64,000 bases of DNA from Aculops lycopersici (GCA_015350385.1 WNKI01000005.1:245888-309887); one strand, 5' to 3'; shown: positions 34,390 through 44,708, counted from the first letter of the stretch. Numbers and translations: made by a program. The notes: generated by a model not told the origin, from the sequence alone.

Positions 34390-35117
34390 TTTGTTGGTTT
34401 CTATTGAAGTTCAGTCAAGTAAGCAATCCTAGTGCAAAACTTGACCTTATACAAGGCTCTTAAAGAATAGATAAGAGATCGATATTAGGGCTACGTCTTT
34501 TCATTTGCAATTATTGAATTCAAAATTACCGCCTGTAGCTAGATTCTATATCTTCTGAATGAAATCAGTGTTCCTTGACCCTAATAATGACATTCCATCA
34601 TCTTTCCCTATCTTAGTCTTGGTGGATTAAAATAATGAGTTCAATGAGCGCGAATTTATGTTGTTGCAAGAAGAGGGTGACACCAATCTGAGGTTGTGCA
34701 GTCTCAGAGTCATGCAGACTCTGCATTGCAGAGAAATGCCATTTGCGGTCGGCGCTCAATAACAAACATGGCGAGCACTCAGGCACTAATAGTAGCCACT
34801 GCATATCATATATTATTATATATATTGTATAATAAAATATTATGTTATATCAATCTATTATATCGATTAATAATATTGGATACAAATCTTAAGCATTTAC
34901 TTATCGACCATAATCTGATAAATCCTAGCATGAATATTATAAATCAAAAACAAAGTAACTAACCATCTTGAAGTACTTACTTGGAAACTGGACACTAATC
35001 CAGTGTCTTGAAGTTTCCATCGACATTATCTAGGAATACCTCAAATAAGGAAAAATTTTTAGTAACTTAAGCGACCTACTTAGACACTTGATATTTGACA
35101 TAAGAATTAAACTAAAC
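34390..35117. other. Intergenic region between RGP1-like gene and ZnT1
   Basis: About 730 bp, AT-rich, especially 34800-34960 (TATATTATTAT-type sequence). Divergent promoters are presumed. No coding exon, including no RGP1 N-terminal exon, was found on the minus strand. Confidence 0.5.
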
Positions 35118-36800
35118 ATGGACACCACAGCTTCAAGTGATAACCAAACCCGCCTAGCGGCGTTCATGTTTCTAACATCCATATTTCTTGTGGTTGAAAT
35201 AGTTGTTGGTTACATTACAAACTCAATGGCTCTAATCGCAGACTCTTTCCATATGTTAAGTGACGTCTTGGCTCTAGTCATTGCATTTGCTTGTGTAAGG
35301 ATGTCACCGAAGAAATGGTCCAAGAATACCTTTGGCTGGGCTAGAGCCGAGATCCTAGGCGCCCTTGTTAACGCAGTCTTCTTGTGTGCATTATGCTTCT
35401 CCATATTGATAGAATCAGTCAAACGGTTTATAAAGCCAGATCTCATCCATGATCCAGTCCTTATATTGATTGTTGGCGGCCTAGGCTTGTTCATCAATGG
35501 AATAGGCTTGTTCTTATTCAAGGATGGTGGACATCCACACCATCATCATCATCACGGGCATGGTCACGGACACGACCATGGTCATCACCATTACCACCAC
35601 CATGCACCTCATAAAAATGATTTCAAAATTTTTCAAGGAGATACAGCAGGAGAGAGTTCAGAGATACAACAAAAGAATAAGAAATATGGATTGTTGTGCA
35701 AACACAAGAGCCATTCGGGAAGCCAGGACTTCTTTTGCCACGACCAAGACCACGAACACGACGACCACTCGCCATCGCCAGACGAACACAATGATTGCGA
35801 CGGAGGACACTTGACCTCCAAGGCTCACCAACATAGTGATAAGACACCACTACCAGCAACTTCAACAATCCACCTCCAAACAAGTAACAACAAGCTTAGC
35901 AAGACAAGTGAAACAAATTCAACCTCAGACATTCATCGAACATTTAGACAGGCTAATAAGCAAGATTATGGTTCGTCAACTATCAAGTCGACGTCCAATA
36001 ATCACCGACACGTGGATGTTGGATGCCACGGCCATGACCACAGCCATGACGATAGTAGGGCAAACAAGTCGCAACCAACTAGTAGTCAAATGAACATGAG
36101 AGGAGTATTTTTGCATGTGATGGCAGACGCTTTAGGAAGTGTTATTGTTATGATCTCAGCACTAATCGTACTTTATACAGACTGGTCAATACGATACTAT
36201 ATTGACCCAATACTTAGTGTTCTAATGGTGATGCTCATGCTAAAATCGACCTGGCCTCTACTGACCGAGTCGGCAATGATACTATTGCAGACAGTACCAG
36301 CAAGTATTGAAGTTGACTCACTACGGAAGAGGTTGACTCAAGAGATTCAAGGAGTCTTGGCAGTCCATGAATTTCACGTTTGGCAACTAGCTGGCAATCG
36401 CATCATAGCCTCAGCACACATTAGATGCCATAATTTACAAGACTACATGCGCATTGCTGAGGAGGTCAAAGAGTTTTTCCACAACGAGGGGATCCATTCG
36501 ACAACGATTCAACCCGAGTTTGTCGATCTCGAAAATGGAGTTTTTGATGAGACTAGCGATGCTGACAACTGCGCATTGAACTGCCCACCCACTCTTAGAA
36601 ATGATTGTGGTCCTCAAACTTGTTGTGGAACGGGTCAGAAGTCTAATGAAATTACGAGTCTTAATGAAGAATCATCATTGACAAGAAGAACTAAACTATC
36701 GGACCAAAATAGAAGCGGTAGCAGTGAGGTTTTGGACGTGTCGCGGTTGGGACAGATCCAGTCGCATAGCAATGGCAAGACCGAAACAGACACTGTCTGA
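35118..36800 (+). CDS. ZnT1: Zinc efflux transporter of the SLC30A1/ZnT1 type
   Basis: 560 aa from the ATG at 35118; the frame upstream opens only at a TTG. CDF family with six helices. Helix 2 carries FHMLSDVLALV and helix 5 FLHVMADALGSVIVM, giving the HxxxD/HxxxD zinc site of ZnTs. NTFGWARAEILGALVNAVFL and ILLQTVPASIEVD match ZnT1. Between helices 4 and 5 is a long His-rich loop (HHHHHHGHGHGHDHGHHH, then several further HxH clusters). The C-terminal cytosolic domain has VHEFHVWQLAGNRIIASAHI, FHNEGIHSTTIQPEF and a Cys-rich NCALNCPP..CGPQTCCGTG patch like that of vertebrate ZnT1. The expected role is zinc export across the plasma membrane by H+ antiport. The His loop is longer than in human ZnT1. 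Intronless. Confidence 0.95.
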   Translation: MDTTASSDNQTRLAAFMFLTSIFLVVEIVVGYITNSMALIADSFHMLSDVLALVIAFACVRMSPKKWSKNTFGWARAEILGALVNAVFLCALCFSILIESVKRFIKPDLIHDPVLILIVGGLGLFINGIGLFLFKDGGHPHHHHHHGHGHGHDHGHHHYHHHAPHKNDFKIFQGDTAGESSEIQQKNKKYGLLCKHKSHSGSQDFFCHDQDHEHDDHSPSPDEHNDCDGGHLTSKAHQHSDKTPLPATSTIHLQTSNNKLSKTSETNSTSDIHRTFRQANKQDYGSSTIKSTSNNHRHVDVGCHGHDHSHDDSRANKSQPTSSQMNMRGVFLHVMADALGSVIVMISALIVLYTDWSIRYYIDPILSVLMVMLMLKSTWPLLTESAMILLQTVPASIEVDSLRKRLTQEIQGVLAVHEFHVWQLAGNRIIASAHIRCHNLQDYMRIAEEVKEFFHNEGIHSTTIQPEFVDLENGVFDETSDADNCALNCPPTLRNDCGPQTCCGTGQKSNEITSLNEESSLTRRTKLSDQNRSGSSEVLDVSRLGQIQSHSNGKTETDTV

Positions 36801-37490
36801 AGATAGATTTAGTCAATCCAATCCAATCATGTCTTGAAGGTGACAAGTAACAACTGTATTGGACCAACCAGCCTAATAACTTACCTTGATATTTCCATAA
36901 CAAGTAATCAACACTGACCAAAAGGGAGTTTTCTTACCTCTCTCGGCTAAGAAAAGATTATTCATTCATTAGAGTTTTAGAGATTAAGATTACCATTTAT
37001 TTATGTGCATTATCAATTGTGAACATACATTCTAAAATAGGGAGTGTATTTATACAAACAAAATCATGATCATCTAATAGAACAATAAAATCGAGTCAAT
37101 ACCTCTTTTGCAATTCCGGTTTCGCGCGTGACTCGAGGGGATTCATTCACAATAATCCAAACGATAATTTGTCGGGGGTGATCAGATAAAGCTGGCATCT
37201 CGTTCCGATTTCCTGTTTGGAAGGAACAATTGAATCGTGAAAAGTGACCACTTGCCTGTTTCTTACAGTCCGAGTCCACACGATGTTCTATGGGAGCTCA
37301 AGAGAAAAGGCCTACAGTTTGGCGCATGAGTGGTGAGGCGAAAAACAATACGCATCCAAACATAAATGTAAACAAACTTGCCCCCACAAATTAAAATTTT
37401 TCAACATCTATCATGAATTAACATGTATAAATCAACTTCAAACTGTTTATTGATAGTTCATCGCCATCTAACTTAAGTAGATTGAACAGA
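36801..37490. other. Intergenic region between ZnT1 and KIN17
   Basis: About 690 bp, moderately AT-rich, containing the ZnT1 3'UTR and the KIN17 promoter/5'UTR. No gene seen. Confidence 0.5.
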
Positions 37491-38375
37491 ATGGGCAAGC
37501 ATGAGCCTATGACAGCCAAGGCGATAGCCAACAAAATTAAGGCTAAAGGTTTGCAGAAAATTAAGTATTATTGTGAGATGTGCAAGAAGCAATGCCGCGA
37601 TGATAACGGATTCAAGTGTCACATTCAAAGCGAATCTCATCAAAGACAGGCACTCATTGTTTGTGAAAATCCTGAAAAGTTTGTTGGCGAGTTTAGTCAG
37701 CAATTCATGGATGGTTTTATGTACATATTAAAAACACGATACAGAACCAAGAGGGTGTTGGCGAACACTGTATTTCAAGAATATATCAAGGAAAGAGATC
37801 ACGTTCACATGAACAGTACCAGATGGACATCATTGACTGAGTTTGCCCACTGGGCAGGCGAACAAAACATGGTCAAGGTAGATGAATCTGAACGAGGTGT
37901 ACTTGTCACTTATATTGATCGTGATCCTGAAACTCTGAGGCGCCAAGAGTTGGACGCAAAGAGGGTCCAGCAAGCGAAGGAAGCCGCCGATAAGACCCAG
38001 AAAGAGATCGAACGCCAGATGGAAGCTACCAAGAAGATCTATGAGGAAATAGAACGTCGAAAACCAAAGCCTGAGGCAAAACCCATTGAGATAGTGAACC
38101 TGGAGCCATCGGGGAACAGTGATATCTTGTCGCGAAGCGATGATGTAAAAGATTGTGGTGCAAGTTCCAACAACTCAGAAGAAACAACTAGTGATAATAG
38201 ACTCGTATCAACATCGACCTCGAGTTCAAAAATAGATTCCAAAGTTAAGCCTATCTTCAAAGTTGCACCCATAACCATAAAACCCACTACCAGTATGGTG
38301 TTCAAACCTCCGCCACCGAAAAGAAAGATAACTAAAAGCAATACTGACATCAATAAGAAAGCGAAATACGCTTGA
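37491..38375 (+). CDS. KIN: KIN17 DNA/RNA-binding protein, short form lacking the C-terminal domain
   Basis: 294 aa from the ATG at 37491; the frame opens 9 bp earlier at a TTG. Residues 1-160 match KIN17 closely: AKAIANKIKAKGLQKIKYYC, a C2H2 finger (CEMCKKQCRD...CHIQSESHQRQ), then the winged-helix region with FMYILKTRYRTKRVLANTVF, EYIKERDHVHMNSTRW and a YIDRDPETLRRQELD end. A coiled Lys/Glu/Gln helix and a Ser/Thr-rich tail follow, ending PPPPKRKITK..KKAKYA, a likely nuclear signal. Human KIN17 is 393 aa and ends in tandem SH3-like/KOW domains. Nothing like that is present here or in the following bases, so the protein stops about 100 residues short. KIN17 acts in DNA replication, repair and splicing. 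Intronless; converges with TMEM223 across 94 bp. Confidence 0.9.
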   Translation: MGKHEPMTAKAIANKIKAKGLQKIKYYCEMCKKQCRDDNGFKCHIQSESHQRQALIVCENPEKFVGEFSQQFMDGFMYILKTRYRTKRVLANTVFQEYIKERDHVHMNSTRWTSLTEFAHWAGEQNMVKVDESERGVLVTYIDRDPETLRRQELDAKRVQQAKEAADKTQKEIERQMEATKKIYEEIERRKPKPEAKPIEIVNLEPSGNSDILSRSDDVKDCGASSNNSEETTSDNRLVSTSTSSSKIDSKVKPIFKVAPITIKPTTSMVFKPPPPKRKITKSNTDINKKAKYA

Positions 38376-38469
38376 TCACGTGAAGAATTTAATAGAAATA
38401 CTTGAGCTGTTTACTGAAATCTCTGACTAGACTCTCAATAGATCTCTTGTCTTGTAATATTACAAATTT

Positions 38470-39168
38470 TCACTTGTTTGCCCATGACCTCGAGTAACCC
38501 AAATACTTGTCATAGAGCTGAGGTTGCAAGAATTCAGCTTTACCCCCTAGGGAAACCAAGTGGTACATCTTGTATCCTCTCAACTTTAAGATTGAAAAGG
38601 TTCTCTTGGAATCTCGGCCACTAACACATGATACATCTTTTAGAGGCAGTACTAGTTCACTCGGCTTTTTTAAAGCCCAGGGCGAGAATAGGGTGAATCT
38701 CACTTTATCACCTCCGGCTAATAAGGTGATTGAATGGATTTGTCTTCTTGGATATACTAAGAAGCCTACAACAATGGCTACACTTGCTAACAATAAGCCA
38801 CCATTCAGATATGGTCGGTCCTTGAAGTTTTGTATCATATTCTTCTTGTCGAAAGTTCCTTTCCAATCTAAACGCTTGTGGAAAGGAAGTTTTTCTTCAG
38901 GCGTCGGTATAGACCTGGGCCTCATGTCCACAAACTCAGTTTGAAACTCAGTTTCAGAGTTAAGTTCCTCTTCGCGAACCTTTTTTAGTTTTTCTTTTTG
39001 CTCCCTGATACTTCTTTCTCGCAGAGCCAACATCTCCTTGGTCGGTGAGACAATAAAATTCACACCCATGAAAGCGGTATAGGTTACAGCTAATAATCCG
39101 AAAACTCTGAACTGACGATATGGTTGATTAATGTATATGAGTACATCGCTGGTTATTTTTGCCGACAT
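38470..39168 (-). CDS. TMEM223: TMEM223-like mitochondrial inner-membrane protein
   Basis: 232 aa from the ATG at 39168 (MSAKITSDVLIYINQPYRQF), which places the conserved DVLxY motif at the N-terminus. The open frame continues upstream to 39396, but that part looks like 5'UTR. Two hydrophobic helices: FGLLAVTYTAFMGVNFIV (about 21-38) and GGLLLASVAIVVGFLVY. A charged Glu/Lys-rich linker lies between. The C-terminal soluble part, SITLLAGGDKVRFTLFSPW through LPLKDVSCVSGR and LRGYKMYHLVSLGG, matches TMEM223. Family knowledge: TMEM223 is needed for translation of mitochondrial COX1 and cytochrome oxidase assembly. Single exon; its start lies about 240 bp downstream of the ECHDC1 stop on the same strand. 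Confidence 0.88.
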   Translation of the reverse strand: MSAKITSDVLIYINQPYRQFRVFGLLAVTYTAFMGVNFIVSPTKEMLALRERSIREQKEKLKKVREEELNSETEFQTEFVDMRPRSIPTPEEKLPFHKRLDWKGTFDKKNMIQNFKDRPYLNGGLLLASVAIVVGFLVYPRRQIHSITLLAGGDKVRFTLFSPWALKKPSELVLPLKDVSCVSGRDSKRTFSILKLRGYKMYHLVSLGGKAEFLQPQLYDKYLGYSRSWANK

Positions 39169-39405
39169 ATTGGATAGTGAATCAAGAGAATAAATATGAT
39201 TATGAGAGCACAATGATAAGTCATAAAATGTAAACAGAGCCACATGGCATCCGCCACGATTCACACGAAGACGGCGCGCGCTAAGGTCAGTCTCTCGGGA
39301 CTCAAGAGATGAGATTTTAGCATTTGAGAACTCTATTAAGTAAAAACAAGAGAACGTTAGAAGTTTATTTATCACCGTGGCCATCAAATGATTCAAATCT
39401 TTTCA

Positions 39406-40741
39406 TTATTCGTCTCCTCGATGCTTGACATTCTTGTTCAAAGCATCAAGATGAGGCGGCTTGCCCCAAGTGGAGCTCAAAATTTGACCCTCAGCAACAA
39501 GAGCCTGTTCCAAGGGTAAGGTTCGAGCTGCATTTACTAGACCTTTGAGAGCTATTATGGTTGATTTTGCACCAATAAGATGAGATTTCAGATAACATCT
39601 AGCCTTGTCGAGCACTTCCTCATGACTTAGCCCGGTATCATCAAGTATGTTGTTGACCAGGCCAAGATTTAGAGCTTCTTCTGCGCCAACCAGTCTTCCT
39701 GAAGACATTAGCTCAACTGCTCTGCTGGGACCAACAAGTTGAACAAGACGACTTCCGCCGCCCCAGGCGGCGACTATACCAACCTTACAGTGGACATAGC
39801 CCATTTTTCCTGACTTAGTAATAGATCTGAGATCAGTCGTTACGGCAATTTCTGCTCCACCACCTATAGCCTTGCCTTGAATTAGTGCCATAGTTATCAT
39901 TGGCAAGGTTTGTAGTCTAGCTAGATTGTACTGCATGAGTGTTGCCATCCTCAGACCATCCTCGTAATTTGCAAGTTCCCTAACCGAAACTAGATCCCCA
40001 CCTGTTAACGTTGTCGATCGTTTGTGATGGGTTATGATGTCAGATTATTGTAGAATGATTGAAAAAGAAGTTGTGAGAAAGTATCTTACCCGAACAAAAG
40101 AATCCCTCATGACCATAAAGCATGACACCCTTGCCTTCGGGCCAAGCGTAGAGCTCGTCAATAACATCTGTGAAATCACTCATCATCTTTGCGGAAATGG
40201 CATTCTTTGCAGCGCTACGAATGCAAATCGTGCCAATACCAGAATCTTGATCTTTCTTCAAAGTTATTTGTTGCTCTGAGTTATCCTTTGCATTAAATCG
40301 TTGCATAAGATTCCGGATATTCTCTATGTGCTCCCTGGTTGGTTCCGTTGCGAGTTTCTGTATGCCAGCCATGTTTTGGAATCTGGGCGATTGAGCAATG
40401 GTATCGATCTTGGAGGTGTAGCGGCTGTTGTTCGTTCCATTTGTGGAGTGAATGGATTTTAGACATTTATCAACGGATTGGTTAGTATTGTGTTGCTGTT
40501 GTAGCAAAGCCCAAGGCTTATTTGTCATCTTGGAATGGAAAAATCTTCTTTGTGCTCCTAGGGCTTGAAGTGGTGATGATTTGTTTTGAGGCAGGTGAGC
40601 TGTAGGATGGCTAAAACTACTAAAAAACCTAATCTTATGAATGATTCCTAGATTCAATGCTCGATAGACTCTCGCCTGTATCGTGAAGTTTAGATGATTC
40701 AAATTGTGCATCGATGCTCTGAAGGCTTGTGCGATGTTCAT
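39406..40741 (-). CDS. ECHDC1: ECHDC1-like ethylmalonyl-CoA decarboxylase (two exons)
   Basis: Exon 1 is 40741 down to 40090 and exon 2 is 40001 down to 39406, with an 88-bp GTAAGA...ACAG intron. The junction rebuilds FCSGGDL, the oxyanion-hole motif of the crotonase fold. Product 415 aa, versus about 307 in human. The extra N-terminal 130 residues are Arg/Ser/Asn-rich without domain, and the first 45 are basic and amphipathic, possibly a mitochondrial presequence. The crotonase part includes GIGTICI, FCSG, ALIQGKAIGGGAEIAVTTDL (second oxyanion loop), GIVAAWGGGSRLVQLVGPSR and LGLVNNIL. ECHDC1 decarboxylates ethylmalonyl-CoA and methylmalonyl-CoA side products of acetyl-CoA carboxylase, a metabolite-repair role normally in the cytosol. 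Assignment rests on GGGAE, WGGG and the overall pattern; another enoyl-CoA hydratase remains possible. Confidence 0.85.
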
Positions 40742-41688
40742 GATGTTAGGTAGTCTAACGCTACCTTATCAATTGATTAACAATCTAGCACAATCTCGCT
40801 TATAATAACAGGCAAGATAACAATTAGCTAGTTAAAATTTCCGTAAGAGCAGATATTATCTGCGCAGTGTCAAGTCGCTAGTAGTGTAATATTCTTACGT
40901 TGGCCGCGACGGTGCAAATCAGCCGTTTCTGTTAGACTATTGAATTAATTGACGTAGATTGTTATTAAGGTTATCACTAGCTGTTGGGTCATGGCACTAC
41001 AATCATTCTGTGGTTCAATCTTTGGAAACTGGATCATCGAGGAATAGTGCTACGTTGCTAGCGTTGGTCTATCGTATCATGGGTAACAGATGGAGCACTA
41101 CTGTTGCAAGATTACGTTTATATTTTAACTTGCGTTTAATAGTTAGCGCAGTTTTGGTCCGTTAATTGAGTCTTGAAGTTACTACAATCAATAGTCTATT
41201 GACTTGTTGTAAAGAACAAGTTGATTTGATTGAAACGATTGTCTTCTACCATGAATGGGAACAGCGGTGGGTGAGTGGTACTTACGAGTTTTTTATGTTA
41301 TCGTTAAATAATATCGCTGTGTTTACGTGACGAACTTATGAATGCTGAATTTTCGCCCCTACTAGCTTGCCACTGTTTTAAGCTACATATCTCTGGATCG
41401 GGTGGGAAGGAAGGAATCCAAACAACAAGTCCATTGGTTAGTAAATAAATACATTGATATTCCCTATGACTTGTATTTATTTGTTTTGTATGCGCTTGCC
41501 CGCGATCAGCTGACGGCTGATCGCGAGCATTGGGGTTCTGTAACCATAGAGGATGTGTCGTTGAATTCTATCGTTGCCATGAAAGAGGCTCTCCTTTTAC
41601 ATTTCCACCAAGCTCAATCTTTGTCTCTGCAATTCTCATAACTTGGAACGTTTCTTCCTCGCTCAGATTGTCTTCAGGAGCAAAAGTG
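40742..41688. other. Intergenic region between GPHR and ECHDC1
   Basis: About 950 bp between two minus-strand genes, the ECHDC1 promoter side and the GPHR 3' side. A perfect 10-bp inverted repeat sits at 41501-41525. The plus-strand frames at 41.4-41.8 kb have no recognisable domain. Confidence 0.5.
41501..41525. repeat. 10-bp inverted repeat with 5-nt loop
   Basis: CGCGATCAGC (41501-41510), loop TGACG, GCTGATCGCG (41516-41525). It is GC-rich in a locally AT-rich spacer, about 160 bp past the GPHR stop. Possibly a 3'-end structural element (inference). Confidence 0.8.
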
Positions 41689-43128
41689 CTAGTGTCGATG
41701 TGGCCGATCCAATCGTTCATCAATTTGATTAGACTTGTGGACGAACCACAAAACTCCAATACTCGTCAAAGCACTAAAAAGAAAAATAAGATCAAACCAT
41801 TTATGGTAGAATTGAAATTGTAAATCTCCAAGAACTTGGGTGATAATTTTCCTGTATTCTAAGGGCACATTCATCCTCATTAATAGGACACTGGATACAA
41901 AGTACATGCCCATAATTTGAGCTAGAACGAGCACAATGATATTTGATGATTTTGAGCTAGATAGTGCATAGAACCACTGACAAGATGTTTGGAATATAGG
42001 GAACGGTTAGATTTTTGTTAAATTGTTACACCATCAATCTGAGAGCATGACAACAAAACTTACCTTTGTCATAGTTATCAGTAGACCTCTTATAGAGGTA
42101 ACCACAATGATTCCAACCAATGTGAACGATAAGTGTTGCGACCAAAGACGTATATCAACAATCTCTAAGCCAATGTAGTTGATGGCTATCTGCAAGCCTC
42201 TTGTCACCATGTCTACTTTAACCACTCGATCCAATATAAGATTATGAGTGCAGATCAATATTTTCATGACACAGTAGGCACTAAATATGTAACCTAGAAA
42301 GTTAAAGTATCGTCCCTTTAAGGTCTGTGACCAGATAATTCTTTGTTGCATCTGTCTGAGCTCAACAAGTTCCAAGAACAATTGTCTTGTGAGCTCTTCC
42401 TCGGTGGCACATCGTGACTTCAGCTCACTCAAGGATTCGGAATTTGACGACATCCAACTCCAATTCCATCCACTGTATGCTTGATCCTCTGACTTGATAG
42501 CTATTTGCTTCTTCTTCTCAACAATGGTTCTGTAGCTACGCATAAGTTTTTGTTCCAATTGCATGATATCACCTTTCTTGACAGGTCGCATGAAACATGT
42601 CATGCTTGTGTATGGATAATTGACGGCACCAAAGCCAGATAAAACACCAATCAGTGAAACACCAATAACTCCCACCCGGCTAAGGCCTTGTTCAATTGAA
42701 AAGGCACCATAGTTTGGACTAGTGATAGGAAATTGGTCGCCAATTTTGACAAAAATCAGCATGAACACTATATACAAGGCAACGGATCCAATCTTGACGC
42801 CCAGTTGATTCTTTCTTAATCTACTATTGCTAATAATAAAGTAGCTTATGCAGAAAGGTAGTATGAATATCAACATGGCTAGCATTATGTAGATGGTTGT
42901 CTTCCAGTAAAAGTAACGCGAACTCGCGTCAAAGTATCCAAGGATTTCTAATATAATTAACTCAAACATTGAGCATGAAAGAGATAAGGTGACAGAAAAC
43001 AATAATTGGACGAGTGTATGTTGGACCTCATAATCTCGGAACAGGTGCTTGCTAAAAAACACCCAACCAAAGACTAGGAACACTACCTGCGATATAAATA
43101 TCACAATAATATCGTAGAGGATCTCCAT
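41689..43128 (-). CDS. GPHR: Golgi pH regulator GPHR (GPR89 family), two exons
   Basis: Exon 1 is 43128 down to 42064 and exon 2 is 41976 down to 41689, with an 87-bp GTAAGT...TCAG phase-0 intron. Product 450 aa, close to human GPR89 (455). The match is long and collinear: FGWVFFSKHLFRDYEV, CSMFELIILEILG, GAFSIEQGLSRVGVIGVSLI, GFGAVNYPYTSM, FNFLGYIFSAYC, SIRGLLITMTK joined to WFYALSSSKSSN, then LAQIMGMYFVSSVLLMRM, MPLEYR-type residues and FQFYHKWFDLIFL. About nine hydrophobic helices with a central coiled/polar loop (about 190-270). GPHR is a Golgi/ER anion channel that keeps Golgi acidity and supports glycosylation and trafficking. No missing conserved segment. Confidence 0.97.
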
Positions 43129-43829
43129 TCTGGAGGTTTGCAGGTGAAACCTCTTATGCTTGGGCTAGGTGTTGCTATGTTTCTCGTGTTATAATACTTC
43201 CACACCCTTCGTGATAACGACTAATAAAACAGATGATAAATTGGGTGATGAAGTAGAGATGATAGAAAGACTCGGTAACTACAGTCGTTGACTATTATTT
43301 TGCGAATCTCAGAGCAGGTTCCTCGCATAACTTGATTTGGATCTTCTACGCGTGTTTCGTAGGGAAATTGTCTCACTTTTTGCTACTTCTCTTGTGTTGA
43401 TATTTTTCACGAAATCTTCAAGACTCCTACACTAGTTGAAAAATAGCGCCTGGATGCTCATTTGATAGATTTGCAATTTAAAAGTTCAAAGAGTTCATGG
43501 TCATTTATCTGCCACCGGTTGATTGGAAAATTTGGACTGCTGCTGAAACAGGCTCCCCCAAAATTTATGCCGCTACCGGGTGAGAGAGTCGGAAAGTGAG
43601 GCTTGTCCAGTCAGTTCGTATGCATCTAGCATGAATACAAGTGTGTGCTTCGGAAATTATGCGCGCAATACAATGCACTACATTGAATGCAGCGCATCAA
43701 GATTCCGAATGTTTCTGATGCACATCACCACGTGTATCAACAAGAAGTGGTAGTTGAAGTATTAGTTGTTGTTGTTGATGATGATGCTATTTACCCTGAG
43801 ATAACTTCACTATCTTACATGAAACTCTG

Positions 43830-43868
<39 letters not shown>

Positions 43869-43881
43869 TCAAGGATAGAAG
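43129..43881. other. Divergent spacer between GPHR and the HSD10-like gene
   Basis: About 750 bp with both promoters. Its most notable element is the (TA)n tract directly before the SDR start codon. No gene seen. Confidence 0.5.
43831..43866. repeat. (TA)18 microsatellite 16 bp upstream of a start codon
   Basis: Eighteen uninterrupted TA units end 15 bp before the ATG at 43882. The tract must lie in the 5'UTR or serve as the core promoter of the SDR gene. Length variation could affect its expression (inference). Confidence 0.95.
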
Positions 43882-44691
43882 ATGAATAATTTTGCATTCA
43901 ATACCATCAAGGGCTCTTTGAATCTTATCACAGGATGTGGATCTGGACTTGGAAAAGCAACACTAGCCAGATTTCTGAAGCAAGGTAGCGGTCCAATATT
44001 GGGCATTGACATGGCCTATGAGGTAGACTTTGTCGATAGTTTAGAGTTGACACGGGATCAGAAGAAACTCCTTAGCCTGAAGACTATCAGAACGTTCGAT
44101 GACGGTATAGAGGACGCTATGTTTGAGTTCGTTGCAAAGTATGGAGCCTTCCACAATGTGATAAATGTTGCTGGAGTTGCTTTGGCATATCAAATTCATA
44201 CAAAGAACAACATATACAACATCGAACACGCGGACAATCTCCTAAAATTTAATACAGTTGGAACTTTCAATATAATAAGATTAGCAAGTAAGTTTATGAT
44301 TCAAGAAAGTCAAAAATCAGAGGATGCATTAAAGCGAAACAGATGTATTATAAACACAAGTTGCATATCCACAACAAAACCGTCTCTTGGCCAATCCTTC
44401 TATGCTGCCTCGAAATCTGCCCTAGATTCCATGACACTCGTCATAGCCAGAGAGCTGAGTCCTTATAATATTAGATGTAATACTATTAACGTTGGTTATT
44501 TCAACACAAGACTGCTACGCGAAGCGTCCGACGAGTTTGTAAAGTTATTTTTGGCTTCTGAAGCATCACTAACACCCAGGAGATTGGGCAACCCAGAAGA
44601 TTTTGCTCACTTAGCTGAGAAGATAATAGAGAATCAGATGATTAACGCGAGTTGCATAAAGCTTGATGCTGGAGCCGTGCCCGCACTCTGA
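43882..44691 (+). CDS. HSD17B10-like short-chain dehydrogenase with Ser-to-Cys active-site change
   Basis: 269 aa, single exon, ATG at 43882. Rossmann SDR with TGCGSGLGKA (17-26), Asp43 after beta2 (NAD preference), INVAG (94-98), Asn124 and YAASK (Tyr174, Lys178). Collinear with 3-hydroxyacyl-CoA dehydrogenase type 2 (HSD10/scully, 261 aa): VGTFNIIRLASKFM, RCIINTS, FYAASKSALDSMTLVIAREL, PRRLGNPEDFAHLAEKIIEN and INASCIKLDAGAV. At the 13-residue spacing before Tyr174, where HSD10 has the catalytic Ser, this protein has Cys161 (INTSCIS). Adjacent Ser160 or Ser163 might substitute. HSD10 oxidises branched-chain and steroid substrates in mitochondria and is part of mitochondrial RNase P. This divergent copy may be a paralogue with altered or lost activity. 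AATAAA lies 18 bp after the stop. Confidence 0.85.
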   Translation: MNNFAFNTIKGSLNLITGCGSGLGKATLARFLKQGSGPILGIDMAYEVDFVDSLELTRDQKKLLSLKTIRTFDDGIEDAMFEFVAKYGAFHNVINVAGVALAYQIHTKNNIYNIEHADNLLKFNTVGTFNIIRLASKFMIQESQKSEDALKRNRCIINTSCISTTKPSLGQSFYAASKSALDSMTLVIARELSPYNIRCNTINVGYFNTRLLREASDEFVKLFLASEASLTPRRLGNPEDFAHLAEKIIENQMINASCIKLDAGAVPAL

Positions 44692-44708
44692 TTATCATCT
44701 CAGAATCG

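Noticed and set aside
35524..36093. Additional ORFs on both strands within ZnT1
   Set aside because: Shadows of the His-rich coding region; the ZnT1 frame explains the sequence fully.
39169..39396. Longer N-terminus for TMEM223 starting at 39396
   Set aside because: The extra 76 residues have no counterpart in the family, and the conserved DVLxY motif sits right after the later ATG.
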